From positions 1-64,000 of the forward strand of contig CAMAQM010000003.1 in NCBI GenBank assembly GCA_945860545.1: a stretch of 64,000 nt of DNA, in the 5' to 3' direction. The notes below the pieces were generated by a model. It saw nothing but the letters and a program-made list of their open reading frames with translations, did not search any database and was not told the origin of the DNA. Source of the stretch: Bifidobacterium breve (GTDB lineage: Bacteria > Actinomycetota > Acidimicrobiia > Acidimicrobiales > Acidimicrobilacustridaceae). A program made the translations under genes and the position numbers. This document shows, one piece after another, positions 15,977 through 25,526 of this stretch; position 1 is the stretch's first letter, and the number at the start of each line of letters is the position of its first letter.

Positions 15977-18472
15977 ATGAAGGCGGTGATCATGGCCGGG
16001 GGCGAAGGGAGTCGTCTGCGGCCACTCACCTCCAACCTGCCCAAACCAATGGCCCCGCTCGCCAATCGGCCGATGATGGAGTACGTCATCGATCTGCTGC
16101 GTACGCACGGCATCGAGGACATCGTGGTGACCGTGGCCTACATGGCCGACACGATCCGTCGGCACTTCGGCGACGGATCGGAGTTCGGAGTGCGGATGGC
16201 CTACGCCACCGAGGAGGTACCTCTCGGTACGGCAGGATCGGTACGGAACGCGCAACATCTCCTCGACGAACGCTTCCTCGTCATCTCCGGAGACGTCCTC
16301 ACCGATATCGACCTCGGAGCCCTCGTGAGTGCGCACACCCGTACCGGCGCCGTGGGGACCATCGGGTTGGTGCGCGTACCCGACCCTGTCGAGTTCGGCA
16401 TCGTCATCACACGCGAGGACGGCTCGGTCGAACGATTCCTCGAGAAACCCTCATGGGGCCAGGTGTTCTCCGACACCATCAACTCCGGTGTGTTCATCCT
16501 TGAGCCCGCCGTGTTCGACTTCATCCCTCCCGACCGGGCGGTTGACTTCTCGAGCGACGTCTTTCCCGCCATGCTCGACGCCGGCCTCGGCCTCTACGGG
16601 GAGGTGGTCGAGGGCTACTGGGAGGACGTCGGGACGCTCGACGCCTACCTCGCCGCCCACCGGGACCTCCTTGACGGCAAGGTGCGAGCCGACCTTCCTG
16701 GTTTTGACCTCGGCGGTGGGGTGCGAATCGGCGAGAACACCCTGGTCCACCCCGAGGCACATGTGGTGGGCCCCGCGCTGCTCGGTGACAACTGCCGGGT
16801 GGAGGCGGGGGTGACCCTTGGGCCGTACACCGTGCTCGGAGCCAACATTCGCATTCGTGCCAACGCGGAAGTCGAACGCAGCGTCATCGGCGACAACACC
16901 TATCTCGGTGAGGGTGTGCGCGTCGGCGGCGCACTCGTGGGACGGTCATGCGACCTGCGAAAGGGGGCACGGGCCGACGAGGGAGTGGTCATCGGCGATG
17001 AGTGCTTCGTGGGGGAGGAGGCGCACCTCACGGACGGGGTGAAGGTCTATCCGTTCAAGACTGTCGAGGCCCGTGCCGTCGTCAACACCTCCATCATCTG
17101 GGAGTCACGTGGCGCCAGGGGACTGTTCAGCGGCGACGCAATCACGGGGCTCGCCAACGTCGACGTCACACCCGAGTTCGCCACCCGGGTGGCCATGGCG
17201 TACGCCACCATGCTCAAACCAGGCATGACCGTGGTCAGTTCGCGGGATTCGAGCCGGAGTGGACGCATGCTCAAGCGCTCGATGATGGCAGCGCTCAACG
17301 CTGCAGGGGTCAACGTCGAAGACCTCGAGGTCGCCTCGGTCCCGATGACCCGCTGGATCGTGCGGCGGCCCGCCAACTCGGGCGGGTTCACGGTTCGGCT
17401 CGACCCCAACGACCCACAGTCCGCCGTGATCCGCTTTTTCGATGGGGACGGCCTCGACATCAGCGACGACGCCCGCCGCAAGATCGAACGACTCTTCACC
17501 CGTCACGACTTCCGACGCGTCTTCCCCGCCGAGATCGGGGAGATCGGGTTCGCTCCGCGGGCGCTGGAGCATTACGCCACAACGGTTGCCGCCTCGGTTG
17601 ACGCCCCCGGCATTGCCGCCAGTGGCCTCAAGGTCGTCGTCGACTACGCCTACGGCTCCACGTCGTTCGCCATGCCCAACGTCCTGTCATCGCTTGGACT
17701 TGAGGCGTTGGCGGTGAACCCGTTCCTCTCGACGGCGGGCATGGTTGCCATCGACCTCGACGAGCACACAGGGCGTGTTGGTGACCTTGTTCGTACGTCC
17801 GGCGCGCATCTTGGGGCGGTGTTCGAACCCGGTGGTGAACGGGTCCGGTTCATCGACGAGACCGGAACCGTTCTCAGCGACTCCCAGTCGCTGGCGGCGT
17901 TCGTCACCCTCTTGGCGGGCCGACTTGATGGCGGCACCGTGGCCCTGCCGGTCACGGCGAGCGCGCTGATCGCCGACCGGGTCGCCGACGCCGGGGGAGA
18001 CGTGCTGTGGGCACCGGTGGGCGCCAACGCCCTGGGGGCCGCCGCCCGCGCCCCGGGTGTCGTGCTCGCCGGGGACGGTCACGGTGGGTTCATCCTCCCG
18101 GGATTCCTGCCCTCGTTCGATGCCGTCATCGCCTTCGCCACCCTCGTCGACCTCATCGTGGCGTGCGGATGCCGACTCGGCGACGTCGTGGCCGAACTCC
18201 CCGAGGTTCACCTGATGCAAGCCGATGTCGTCACCCCTTGGGACCTCAAGGGTGCGGTGATGCGTGCCCTCGTCGAACAGACCAAGGACCGCCAGGTCGA
18301 CCTCGTTGACGGCGTGAAGATCCACCACGACGACGGCTGGGTCCTCGTCCTGCCCGACCCGGAGGCCCCGCTAACCCACGTCTGGGCCGAGGGATCCACC
18401 CCGGAGGGGGCCAGTGCGCTCGGAGGCGAGTACGTCCGACGGATCGAGGAAATGGTCCGCCAGCGGGACTGA
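15977..18472 (+). CDS. nucleotidyltransferase-phosphomannomutase-like fusion protein
   Basis: An 831-residue fusion. Residues 1-235 are a sugar-nucleotidyltransferase with GGEGSRLRPLT (8-18), the KPMAPLANRP Lys loop and FLEKPS. It is annotated in relatives as mannose-1-phosphate guanylyltransferase. Residues about 245-375 are left-handed beta-helix hexapeptide repeats. Residues 380-831 resemble a phosphoglucomutase/phosphomannomutase, beginning SSRDSSRSGRMLKRSM. The phosphoserine loop TASHNP is replaced by SGGFTVR (about 467-473) and the metal loop DGDGDR by EPGGER (about 617-622). The mutase part therefore looks inactive and may be regulatory. ATG 15977 lies one base after the pgsA stop, so they are co-transcribed. 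Confidence 0.88.
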   Translation: MKAVIMAGGEGSRLRPLTSNLPKPMAPLANRPMMEYVIDLLRTHGIEDIVVTVAYMADTIRRHFGDGSEFGVRMAYATEEVPLGTAGSVRNAQHLLDERFLVISGDVLTDIDLGALVSAHTRTGAVGTIGLVRVPDPVEFGIVITREDGSVERFLEKPSWGQVFSDTINSGVFILEPAVFDFIPPDRAVDFSSDVFPAMLDAGLGLYGEVVEGYWEDVGTLDAYLAAHRDLLDGKVRADLPGFDLGGGVRIGENTLVHPEAHVVGPALLGDNCRVEAGVTLGPYTVLGANIRIRANAEVERSVIGDNTYLGEGVRVGGALVGRSCDLRKGARADEGVVIGDECFVGEEAHLTDGVKVYPFKTVEARAVVNTSIIWESRGARGLFSGDAITGLANVDVTPEFATRVAMAYATMLKPGMTVVSSRDSSRSGRMLKRSMMAALNAAGVNVEDLEVASVPMTRWIVRRPANSGGFTVRLDPNDPQSAVIRFFDGDGLDISDDARRKIERLFTRHDFRRVFPAEIGEIGFAPRALEHYATTVAASVDAPGIAASGLKVVVDYAYGSTSFAMPNVLSSLGLEALAVNPFLSTAGMVAIDLDEHTGRVGDLVRTSGAHLGAVFEPGGERVRFIDETGTVLSDSQSLAAFVTLLAGRLDGGTVALPVTASALIADRVADAGGDVLWAPVGANALGAAARAPGVVLAGDGHGGFILPGFLPSFDAVIAFATLVDLIVACGCRLGDVVAELPEVHLMQADVVTPWDLKGAVMRALVEQTKDRQVDLVDGVKIHHDDGWVLVLPDPEAPLTHVWAEGSTPEGASALGGEYVRRIEEMVRQRD

Positions 18473-18515
18473 GCGGGGCCGCAAAGGCGGGTGGGAACGT
18501 TGCGGACCACCGCGC

Positions 18516-18521
18516 TAGCGT
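18516..18521 (+). promoter_or_regulatory. -10 box TAGCGT for gcvH
   Basis: TAGCGT ends 6 bases before ATG 18528, again consistent with a leaderless start. It would begin the gcvH-FHA-ftsR unit. Confidence 0.6.
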
Positions 18522-18527
18522 GCCCTC

Positions 18528-18911
18528 ATGGACGTACCCGAGGATCTCCGCTATTCCTCCGACCATGAGTGGGTCCGGCGCTCAGGAAGCAGGCTCACCA
18601 TCGGCATCACCGATTACGCCCAGGACGCCCTCGGCGACGTCGTGTATCTCGAGGTGCCCAGTGGCGGTGCGGTGGTGGCGGCAGGGGAGCGGATCAGCGA
18701 GGTGGAGTCGACGAAATCCGTGTCGGACATCTTCGCTCCCGTCGACGGCACCGTCGTGGAGGTCAACGACCAGCTCGGCGATCAACCGGAATTGGTCAAC
18801 CAGGACCCCTACGGCGGCGGATGGATCTGCGTGATCGACATCGGGGGCGACGAGTCAGGCTGGGACGCACTTCTTGATGCCGCTGCGTACCGGGCGCTGA
18901 TCGCGGAGTAG
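18528..18911 (+). CDS. gcvH: glycine cleavage system H protein
   Basis: GcvH carries the lipoyl arm that shuttles the aminomethyl group between GcvP, GcvT and dihydrolipoamide dehydrogenase. The lipoylation site is K63 in EVESTKSVSD. YSSDHEWV and GITDYAQDALGDVVYLEVP are the standard N-terminal motifs, and the length of 127 residues is normal. It starts the cluster gcvH-FHA-ftsR-DUF151-merR-gcvT. The same order of gcvH, garA, two merR genes flanking a DUF151 gene and a nearby gcv gene is known in mycobacteria, so the region is an old actinobacterial unit. Confidence 0.96.
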   Translation: MDVPEDLRYSSDHEWVRRSGSRLTIGITDYAQDALGDVVYLEVPSGGAVVAAGERISEVESTKSVSDIFAPVDGTVVEVNDQLGDQPELVNQDPYGGGWICVIDIGGDESGWDALLDAAAYRALIAE

Positions 18912-18950
18912 TGCGCCCGGGACGTGGCAGGAGGCGGGCGGAGGCCGACC

Positions 18951-19460
18951 ATGAGTGAGACCTATTGCAACAACTGTGGCCACCGCAATCCGGTGGGGGC
19001 CAACTTCTGCTCGTCGTGCGGTGCGGTGCTTGAGTCCTCCGACGACCCGACGACGATCACCTTCTTCCCAACCGAGCCCGGGGACCCCGCTGCAGGCCCG
19101 AGGGGTGAGACGATTGCTCCGGTGGTGCTCGGCGCCGGCGCCTGTGCACTTGTGGTGCGCCGTGGCCCCAATGCCGGCTCGCGTTTTGCCCTTGAGGACG
19201 GGGTGACCACCATCGGTCGGCACCCCGACAGTGCCATCTTCCTTGATGACGTGACCGTGTCACGCCGACACGCAGAGGTTCGTGCCGATGCCGAGCGTCA
19301 CATCCTGCGTGACGTCGGATCCCTCAACGGCACGTATGTGAACCGCTCGCGTGTCGATGAGGCCACCCTCGAGAGTGGCGACGAGGTCCAGATCGGCACC
19401 TTCAAGCTGGTGTACCTCTCAGCGGAGTCCGACTCGCAGTCTGAGGGGTCGGCATCGTGA
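18951..19460 (+). CDS. GarA/OdhI-like FHA protein with N-terminal zinc ribbon
   Basis: GarA/OdhI proteins bind and restrain 2-oxoglutarate dehydrogenase and glutamate dehydrogenase under control of PknB/PknG phosphorylation. Here the FHA domain covers about residues 77-150 (TTIGRHPDSAIFLDD, VSRRHAEV, VGSLNGTYVNR), with the phosphothreonine-binding Arg, Ser and Asn. Unlike GarA, the N-terminus is a CX2C-CX2C zinc ribbon (C6, C9, C20, C23). A following DDPTTITFF segment (T34, T35) recalls the ETTS phospho-motif. ATG 18951 has an AGGAGG-rich upstream region. The position after gcvH and before ftsR matches garA. Confidence 0.88.
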   Translation: MSETYCNNCGHRNPVGANFCSSCGAVLESSDDPTTITFFPTEPGDPAAGPRGETIAPVVLGAGACALVVRRGPNAGSRFALEDGVTTIGRHPDSAIFLDDVTVSRRHAEVRADAERHILRDVGSLNGTYVNRSRVDEATLESGDEVQIGTFKLVYLSAESDSQSEGSAS

Positions 19461-20305
19461 GCGCGGCGAACTCCCATCACGACACCGCAGGAGAACGGCC
19501 GCATCTCTCCATTGGCGAGGTGCTCGGCCTCCTCCAGGAGGACTACCCCGACATCACGATCTCAAAGATCCGCTTCCTTGAGAGCCAGGGCCTGCTCGAT
19601 CCGGAACGAACCCCCTCGGGGTACCGCAAGTTCCACGACGAGGATGTCGAGCAGCTCCGGTGGGTGCTTCGACAGCAGAAGGAGAACTTCCTGCCTCTCA
19701 AGGTGATCAAGGACCGTCTCGCCGCTGGGCGGCTCGATGAGCCGGCGAGTGCCTCAGGGCTTCTCGATCTCGCCGTCGAACCACGCTCCGACGCCGACAC
19801 CTCCGTACCCGCGCCGGACGCGTCAAGCAACGGTTCGCATCCGCCGGTCACCGAGGCTGCCCCCACGCAGGTCTTGTCCACGCCGGAGCCTCCCGGAGGT
19901 TCGGCTCCCGTGCTGGGTGGGTCAGTGACCATGTCCGCCAGCGAGCTGTGTCGGGCCACGGGCATCAGCCCTCGACTGCTCGGCGAGCTCGAAGCGCTCG
20001 GGCTCGTGGCCGCCTCCGCACTGGGGTCTGATGCGGTCTACGGGGACGAAGCCGTGGTGATCTGCAGGATTGCCTGCGAGATGACCGCTGCGGGACTCGA
20101 GGCCCGGCATCTGAGGATGTTCAAGGTTGCCGCGGACCGCGAGGCCGGCCTGTACGAGCAGCTGGTCATGCCGGTGCTGCGGTCCCGGCGCCCCGATGCA
20201 CGCCAGGAAGCTGTGACGTCCATCACCTCGTTGTCGGAGTCCGCCGACCGCCTTCACGGGCTGTTGCTGCGGCGCGCCTTGCGGGACACGCTCGGCCCAA
20301 TCTGA
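19457..20305 (+). CDS. ftsR: MerR-family regulator, FtsR type
   Basis: In corynebacteria FtsR activates ftsZ; the mycobacterial orthologue is Rv1828. The first HTH (SIGEVLGLLQEDYPDITISKIRFLESQGLL) is followed by TPSGYRKFHDEDVEQLRWVLRQQ, the wing and dimer helix start. A Pro/Ser-rich linker covers about residues 95-150, and a second MerR-like region (MSASELCRATGISPRLLGELEALGLV) covers 155-280. The 282-residue double architecture is characteristic. GTG 19457 overlaps the FHA stop. Gene order supports the ftsR call. A function in division control is inferred from orthologues, not visible in this DNA. Confidence 0.88.
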   Translation: MSAANSHHDTAGERPHLSIGEVLGLLQEDYPDITISKIRFLESQGLLDPERTPSGYRKFHDEDVEQLRWVLRQQKENFLPLKVIKDRLAAGRLDEPASASGLLDLAVEPRSDADTSVPAPDASSNGSHPPVTEAAPTQVLSTPEPPGGSAPVLGGSVTMSASELCRATGISPRLLGELEALGLVAASALGSDAVYGDEAVVICRIACEMTAAGLEARHLRMFKVAADREAGLYEQLVMPVLRSRRPDARQEAVTSITSLSESADRLHGLLLRRALRDTLGPI

Positions 20306-20338
20306 AGGGGCCGGGGAGCGGCCCGGTGCCGCTGACGG

Positions 20339-20344
20339 TAGGGT
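20339..20344 (+). promoter_or_regulatory. -10 box TAGGGT for the DUF151 gene
   Basis: TAGGGT ends 7 bases before ATG 20352 and argues for that ATG over GTG 20343, which lies inside the box. Confidence 0.6.
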
Positions 20345-20351
20345 GCCAGCG

Positions 20352-20840
20352 ATGGTTGAGATGGAGTTGCTCGGAATCAAACTGGAATTGCCCAGCAACA
20401 TCCCGATCGTGATGCTGCGCGAGGTCAGCGGCGAGCGTCGGGTGCTGCCCATCTTCATCGGCCTGCCCGAAGCCAACGCCATCCACCTCGCTCTCGAGGG
20501 GCGCACACCGGCCCGACCGCTCACCCATGACCTCATGATCGACGTCCTCACCGAACTCGGGGCCCGGCTCGAACGGGTGGTCATCACCGAGCTCGACGCT
20601 GGGACGTTCTACGCCGAGCTGCAGATCTCCGGGCCCGACGGCCCCCGCACCGTCTCCGCACGGCCGTCTGACGGGGTGGCCCTCGCGGTGCGGGTCGGCG
20701 CCCCCATCCATGCAGCCGAGGAAGTGCTCGACGAGGCGGCGGCTCCCGTCCCCGAAGCGGACGATGAGGACTCAAGCGAGGTGCTCGACGAGTTCCGGGA
20801 GTTCATCGAGGGAGTCAACCCCGAAGACTTCGCCTCCTGA
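20352..20840 (+). CDS. DUF151 bifunctional nuclease-family protein
   Basis: A 162-residue protein with the DUF151 core: LLREVSGERRVLPIFIGLPEANAI, RPLTHDLMIDVL, and SARPSDGVALAVRVGAPI. It ends in an acidic tail with FREFIEGVNPEDF. Relatives are annotated bifunctional nuclease; the mycobacterial orthologue Rv1829 lies at the same place between two merR genes. Its biological substrate is not settled. ATG 20352 gives MVEMELLGI, which aligns with relatives, and is preceded by a leaderless-type -10 box. It separates ftsR from the second merR gene. Confidence 0.9.
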   Translation: MVEMELLGIKLELPSNIPIVMLREVSGERRVLPIFIGLPEANAIHLALEGRTPARPLTHDLMIDVLTELGARLERVVITELDAGTFYAELQISGPDGPRTVSARPSDGVALAVRVGAPIHAAEEVLDEAAAPVPEADDEDSSEVLDEFREFIEGVNPEDFAS

Positions 20841-20974
20841 GGGCGCCCCGGGGGACCCTGAGCCGATCATTGACGCCGCGCGCGCCGACCGGTACTGTCT
20901 CGTCCCCGGTCACACCGGCGTAATTTCCACGGTGTGGTTCGACTTGCCGTCGAGGCGGCCTAGGGAGGTTGAGC

Positions 20975-21478
20975 ATGTCTGAACAGAGCACCGCATCGAT
21001 GTCCGGATACTCGGGTCACCGGGCAGCCGAGATCGTGGGAATCACCTACCGGCAGCTTGATTACTGGGCCCGTACCGATCTCGTGCGCCCGTCGCTGCGT
21101 GACGCAGGGGGCAGCGGCACACGACGCCTGTACTCCTACCGGGACCTGCTCGAGCTGCGAATCATCAAGACGTTGCTTGACGCCGGTATCCGCCTCGAGT
21201 CCGTCCGACAGGTGTTCACCTATCTGCGTGACCACCTCGGGGGCGACATCGCCTCGGCGAACCTGGTCATTCAGGGCACCCGGTCGGTGCTCGTGCAGTC
21301 AGACGGCGAACTCGTCGACCTGCTCCGTGAAGGCCAAGGTGTGCTGAACATTCTCCCCATGGGTTCACTCAAACAGGATCTCGACGCCGCCATCGTCGAG
21401 TTCCGCCCGTCGGAGTCGTCAGCCCCGACGGGAACCACCTCGGCCGAGGGTCAGGCGGCGCGCGCCGCCGGTGACTGA
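20975..21478 (+). CDS. MerR-family transcriptional regulator (Rv1830 type)
   Basis: A 167-residue single-HTH MerR protein. YSGHRAAEIVGITYRQLDYWARTDLVRPSLRDAGGSGTRRLYSYRD is the DNA-binding region, written here as the residues 12-58 block. A helical dimerisation and effector segment (LRIIKTLLDAGIRLESVRQV) follows, with a C-terminal part rich in Ser/Ala. ATG 20975 has AGGGAGG 6 bases upstream, a strong Shine-Dalgarno, so the TTG at 20969 was not chosen. It lies between the DUF151 gene and gcvT, exactly as its mycobacterial counterpart lies beyond Rv1829. Targets are unknown; control of the glycine-cleavage region is possible. Confidence 0.88.
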   Translation: MSEQSTASMSGYSGHRAAEIVGITYRQLDYWARTDLVRPSLRDAGGSGTRRLYSYRDLLELRIIKTLLDAGIRLESVRQVFTYLRDHLGGDIASANLVIQGTRSVLVQSDGELVDLLREGQGVLNILPMGSLKQDLDAAIVEFRPSESSAPTGTTSAEGQAARAAGD

Positions 21479-21487
21479 GATCCCGGC

Positions 21488-22570
21488 GTGACCGACAGGC
21501 GATCACCCCTCGACGCCGCCCACCGGGCGGCCTCTGCTCGCATGGTGCCCTTCGGGGGCTGGGAGATGCCTCTGTCCTACCCGCAGGGCACACTCGCCGA
21601 GCACCACGCCTGCCGGCACGCAGCGGTGGTGTTCGACGTCAGCCATCTGGGTACCGTGCGGGTGGAAGGCCCCGGCGCCGTCGAGGTGTGCCAACGTGCC
21701 TTCACCAACGACCTCGCCCGGATCGCACCGGGCCGCGCCCAGTACACCCATCTCCTTGATCCGGTGGACGCTTCGGTCACTGACGACATCATCGTGTGGT
21801 GGCGTGCCGACGGTTCGCTCGACGTGATGCCCAATGCGTCCAACACCGATGGCGTGACCTCGGCACTCGGCGAGGAAGCGGCCGCCGCTGGTGAGGACGG
21901 GATCAAGATCACCGACGTCACCGCCAGCCGGGCCGTGCTCGCCATCCAGGGCCCACAGGCCCGCCAGCTTCTGGCGTCAGTGTCGCCGGCGGCTGCGGCG
22001 GTGGAGCGATTCGCCGTCGTCGATGTCGAGATCGCCGGGGTGCCCTGCGTGGTGGCGGGTACCGGGTACACGGGCGAGGACGGGGTCGAGATCGCCGTAC
22101 CCGCCGGCGACGCCGTCGCCCTGTGGGAGGCGATAGTGAATGCGGGCATCACCCCAGCAGGACTCGGGGCCCGCGACACGCTGCGGCTCGAAGCTGGCCT
22201 GCCGCTGCACGGTCACGAACTCGGGGCCGGGATCACCCCGCTCCAGGCCGGCCTGGGGTGGGTGGTGCGATGGGACAAGGGGCCGTTCCGAGGCCGCGAC
22301 GCCCTTGAGATCGAACGAGAGGTGGGCCCCGCCCGTCGTCTTGTCGGACTACGGGCCGCCGACCGACGCCCACCACGTCAGGGTGACGCTGTGTTGCGCG
22401 ACGGCGAGCCGGTGGGGGAGGTCACCTCCGGGAACTTCTCCCCGGAACTCGGCTGCGGAATCGCCCTGGCGTTCGTCGGGGGTGGCGCCGAAGAGGGGAG
22501 TGCCCTCGTGCTGTCGGGCCGCGGGGCCGAACGCTCCGTCGAGGTCGTTGCGCTCCCGTTTGTGCGCTGA
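21488..22570 (+). CDS. gcvT: aminomethyltransferase (glycine cleavage T protein)
   Basis: GcvT releases ammonia from the H-protein-bound aminomethyl group and forms 5,10-methylene-tetrahydrofolate. MVPFGGWEMPLSY, FDVSHLGTVRVEG, GTGYTGEDGVEI and ARDTLRLEAGLPLHGHEL are the folate-binding and catalytic motifs, and TSGNFSPELGCGIALAFV the C-terminal one. At 360 residues it is complete. GTG 21488 begins 9 bases after merR. It runs convergent with gcvP, whose stop lies 3 bases from its own. It probably lacks its own riboswitch. Confidence 0.95.
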   Translation: MTDRRSPLDAAHRAASARMVPFGGWEMPLSYPQGTLAEHHACRHAAVVFDVSHLGTVRVEGPGAVEVCQRAFTNDLARIAPGRAQYTHLLDPVDASVTDDIIVWWRADGSLDVMPNASNTDGVTSALGEEAAAAGEDGIKITDVTASRAVLAIQGPQARQLLASVSPAAAAVERFAVVDVEIAGVPCVVAGTGYTGEDGVEIAVPAGDAVALWEAIVNAGITPAGLGARDTLRLEAGLPLHGHELGAGITPLQAGLGWVVRWDKGPFRGRDALEIEREVGPARRLVGLRAADRRPPRQGDAVLRDGEPVGEVTSGNFSPELGCGIALAFVGGGAEEGSALVLSGRGAERSVEVVALPFVR

Positions 22571-22573
22571 GGT

Positions 22574-25477
22574 TCAGGCCTCGGCGAACGCCTCAACTGG
22601 CGGACACGAACACACAAGGTTCCGGTCGCCGAACGCGCCGTCGATGCGACTGACCGGAGGCCAGTACTTGGCTCGACGGAGCCCCGGCACCGGGTAGGCC
22701 GCCAAGGTCCGGCTGTAAGGATGCGACCATTCGTCTGACACGACGTCCTCGGCAGTGTGCGGCGCGTTGTGCAGCGGGTTGTCCTCGGCGGGCCACACGC
22801 CCGCGGCGATCTGGTCGATCTCGCCTCGAATGGCGATCATGGCATCACAGAACCGGTCGATCTCAGCCAGAGACTCCGACTCGGTCGGCTCGATCATCAA
22901 CGTGCCGGCCACAGGGAACGACATGGTGGGGGCGTGGAAGCCGTAGTCGACGAGCCGTTTGGCCACGTCGTCGACGCTCACACCGGTGTCACGGGTGATG
23001 CCACGCAGATCAAGGATGCACTCGTGGGCAACGTAGCCGCCACGACCGGTGTACAGGATGGGGTAGTGGTCACCGAGTCGCCGGGCCATGTAGTTGGCGG
23101 CGAGCAGCGCGTGGGCCGTCGCCGAGGCGAGTCCCTCAGCACCCATCATCGTCACGTACATCCACGGGATGGGGAGGATCCCCGCCGACCCCCATGGCGC
23201 GCCTGAAATGGCTCCGATGCCGGGGACAGGGCCGGCTTCGGGAACGAGCGGTGACGACGGCAGGAACGGGGCGAGGTGGGCCCGCACCCCAACCGGGCCG
23301 ACCCCGGGCCCGCCACCCCCATGGGGGATGCAGAAGGTCTTATGGAGATTGAGGTGTCCCACGTCGGCGCCGAAGTGTCCTGGGCGTGCAACGCCAACGA
23401 GAGCGTTGAGGTTGGCGCCGTCAAGGTAGACCTGCCCCCCGGCGTCGTGCACCATGGCGCAGATCTCAGCGATCCGTTCCTCGAACACGCCGTGTGTGGA
23501 TGGATAGGTGACCATGAGACACGACAGTTCGGCGGCGTGGTCGGCGACCTTGGCCGCAAGGTCGTCAACGTCGACGTTTCCCTCATCGTCACACGCGACC
23601 ACGATGACCCGCATGCCGGCCATGGCCGCGCTTGCGGCGTTGGTTCCGTGGGCCGAGGACGGGATCAGACAGATGTCCCGTTGGTGATCCCCGTTATGCC
23701 GGTGCCATCCGGAAACGGCGAGAAGTCCGGCGTACTCGCCCTGACTACCGGCGTTCGGTTGCAGACTGACGGCGTCATATCCGGTGACCTCGGCGAGGGC
23801 CGCCTCAAGCTCGCCGATCATCTGGAGGTACCCCTCGGCCTGGTCAAGCGGAGCGAACGGATGCATCTTGGCGAACGCCGGCCACGAGATGGGCTGCATC
23901 TCGGCAGTGGCGTTGAGCTTCATGGTGCACGAGCCGAGCGGGATCATTGCCCGGTCCAAGGCGACGTCCCGGTCGGAGAGTTGACGCAGGTAGCGCAGCA
24001 TCTCGGTCTCGGAATGGTGGACGTTGAACACCGGGTGGGTGAGGTACTCCGTGGTGCGCACGAGCGAGTCGGGGACGGCGCGGAGTGGAACGGTCTGCGC
24101 TCCCGCCGGACCCACCCCTTCGGGATCCACGCCGAACGCACCGAGCACCGCGGCGACGGTGCCAACCGTGCTGGCCTCATCGAAACTGATCCCAACGGTG
24201 GTGGCGTCGACGCGCCGCAGATTGACGCCGTGGGCGACACCTGCGGCGAGCACCACATCGGCGTCGGCCACGGTGACGCAAAGCGTGTCGAACCAGCTGT
24301 CGTTGACCAGGGTGAACCCGGCCCCACCCAGCGCGGTTGCGCAGGTGCCGGTGAGATGGTTGACCCGGGTGGCGATGCGGCGTAGCCCCTCGGGACCGTG
24401 CCAGCAGGCGTACAGACCCGCGACGACCGCAAGGAGCACCTGTGCCGTACAGATGTTGGAGGTGGCACGTTCGCGACGGATGTGCTGCTCGCGGGTCTGC
24501 AGGGCGAGGCGGTACGCCGGGCGTCCACCTGCGTCAACCGAAACGCCGACGAGTCGCCCGGGCAAGGTGCGCTTGTGACTCTCCGCTGTGGCCATGAAGC
24601 CGGCGTGCGGCCCACCGAACCACATGGGCACTCCGAAACGCTGGGCTGATCCCACCGCCACGTCCGCGCCCCACTCGCCTGGTGGAGTGAGCACACACAG
24701 CGCCAGCAGGTCGGTGGCGGCAACCACCATTGCACCAACACCGTGCACGGCATCGGCCAGTTGGCGGTAGTCGGTGATCCCACCGGTGGTGTTCGGATAC
24801 TGCACGAGCACTGCCACGAGTGCCTCGTCTGCCGCGTCAGCAAGGTCCGGTGCGTGGCCGACCTGCACGTCGAGTCCGATGGATTCGAGGCGGGTGCGGA
24901 CCACAGCGATCGTCTGGGGGTGACAGCCCGCATCGAGCACCACCGTTCGTCGGCCCTCGCTCACGATGCGGTGGCACATGGCAAGCGCCTCGGCGGCGGC
25001 GGTGGGTTCGTCGAGCAGGGAGGCGTTGGCGATCTCGAGACCGGTCAGGTCACTGACCATGGTCTGGAAGTTCACGAGCGCCTCAAGGCGACCCTGGGCA
25101 ATCTCGGGCTGGTAGGGGGTGTAGGCGGTGTACCAGGCGGGATCCTCGAGCACGTTGCGGGCAATCACCGCAGGCGTGAGCGTGTCGTGGTACCCGAGCC
25201 CGATCAGGTTGGTGAGCACGGTGTTGCGCGCCGCCATCTCCCCGAGTCGGGCAAGTGACTCCTCTTCGGTGGCCGGTGCGCCGAGTGCGAGGGGAGTGGT
25301 GCTGCGAATGTTCGGTGGCACGATCCGTTCGACGAGGTCGCCGAGGCTGGTGGCGCCCACGATGGAAAGCATGTGTTCCACGTCGTGGCTTCGTGGCCCG
25401 ATGTGACGGGTGGCAAACCCGCCGTCGGAAGGGGGGGTGGTGAGTGTCGGGGTGCTGGGCGAGTGCGTCTCGGTCAT
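22574..25477 (-). CDS. gcvP: glycine dehydrogenase (decarboxylating), P protein
   Basis: GcvP decarboxylates glycine with pyridoxal phosphate and loads the aminomethyl group onto GcvH. At 967 residues it is the single-chain (fused P1-P2) form. [14 protein letters not shown] opens the protein, [19 protein letters not shown]-like residues mark the first half, and the PLP lysine is in [16 protein letters not shown] near residue 715. ATG 25477 follows AGGAAGGA on the minus strand. A tandem glycine riboswitch precedes it, so the gene is predicted to be induced by glycine. It is convergent with gcvT. Confidence 0.97.
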   Translation of the reverse strand: MTETHSPSTPTLTTPPSDGGFATRHIGPRSHDVEHMLSIVGATSLGDLVERIVPPNIRSTTPLALGAPATEEESLARLGEMAARNTVLTNLIGLGYHDTLTPAVIARNVLEDPAWYTAYTPYQPEIAQGRLEALVNFQTMVSDLTGLEIANASLLDEPTAAAEALAMCHRIVSEGRRTVVLDAGCHPQTIAVVRTRLESIGLDVQVGHAPDLADAADEALVAVLVQYPNTTGGITDYRQLADAVHGVGAMVVAATDLLALCVLTPPGEWGADVAVGSAQRFGVPMWFGGPHAGFMATAESHKRTLPGRLVGVSVDAGGRPAYRLALQTREQHIRRERATSNICTAQVLLAVVAGLYACWHGPEGLRRIATRVNHLTGTCATALGGAGFTLVNDSWFDTLCVTVADADVVLAAGVAHGVNLRRVDATTVGISFDEASTVGTVAAVLGAFGVDPEGVGPAGAQTVPLRAVPDSLVRTTEYLTHPVFNVHHSETEMLRYLRQLSDRDVALDRAMIPLGSCTMKLNATAEMQPISWPAFAKMHPFAPLDQAEGYLQMIGELEAALAEVTGYDAVSLQPNAGSQGEYAGLLAVSGWHRHNGDHQRDICLIPSSAHGTNAASAAMAGMRVIVVACDDEGNVDVDDLAAKVADHAAELSCLMVTYPSTHGVFEERIAEICAMVHDAGGQVYLDGANLNALVGVARPGHFGADVGHLNLHKTFCIPHGGGGPGVGPVGVRAHLAPFLPSSPLVPEAGPVPGIGAISGAPWGSAGILPIPWMYVTMMGAEGLASATAHALLAANYMARRLGDHYPILYTGRGGYVAHECILDLRGITRDTGVSVDDVAKRLVDYGFHAPTMSFPVAGTLMIEPTESESLAEIDRFCDAMIAIRGEIDQIAAGVWPAEDNPLHNAPHTAEDVVSDEWSHPYSRTLAAYPVPGLRRAKYWPPVSRIDGAFGDRNLVCSCPPVEAFAEA

Positions 25478-25482
25478 GACAG

Positions 25483-25506
25483 GTCCTTCCTCGGAGGGGG
25501 AGGGAC
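25483..25506 (-). promoter_or_regulatory. possible Shine-Dalgarno hairpin of gcvP
   Basis: On the minus strand GTCCCTCC (25499-25506) can pair with GGAAGGAC (25483-25490) across an 8-base loop with one mismatch, burying the gcvP Shine-Dalgarno. It could be the expression platform of the glycine riboswitch. Confidence 0.4.
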
Positions 25507-25526
25507 GCGTGCCCCTGCCCTGCCCC

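Noticed and set aside
23276-24385. Plus-strand frame of 369 codons within gcvP
   Set aside because: gcvP is full length, with a riboswitch. The frame is a shadow.
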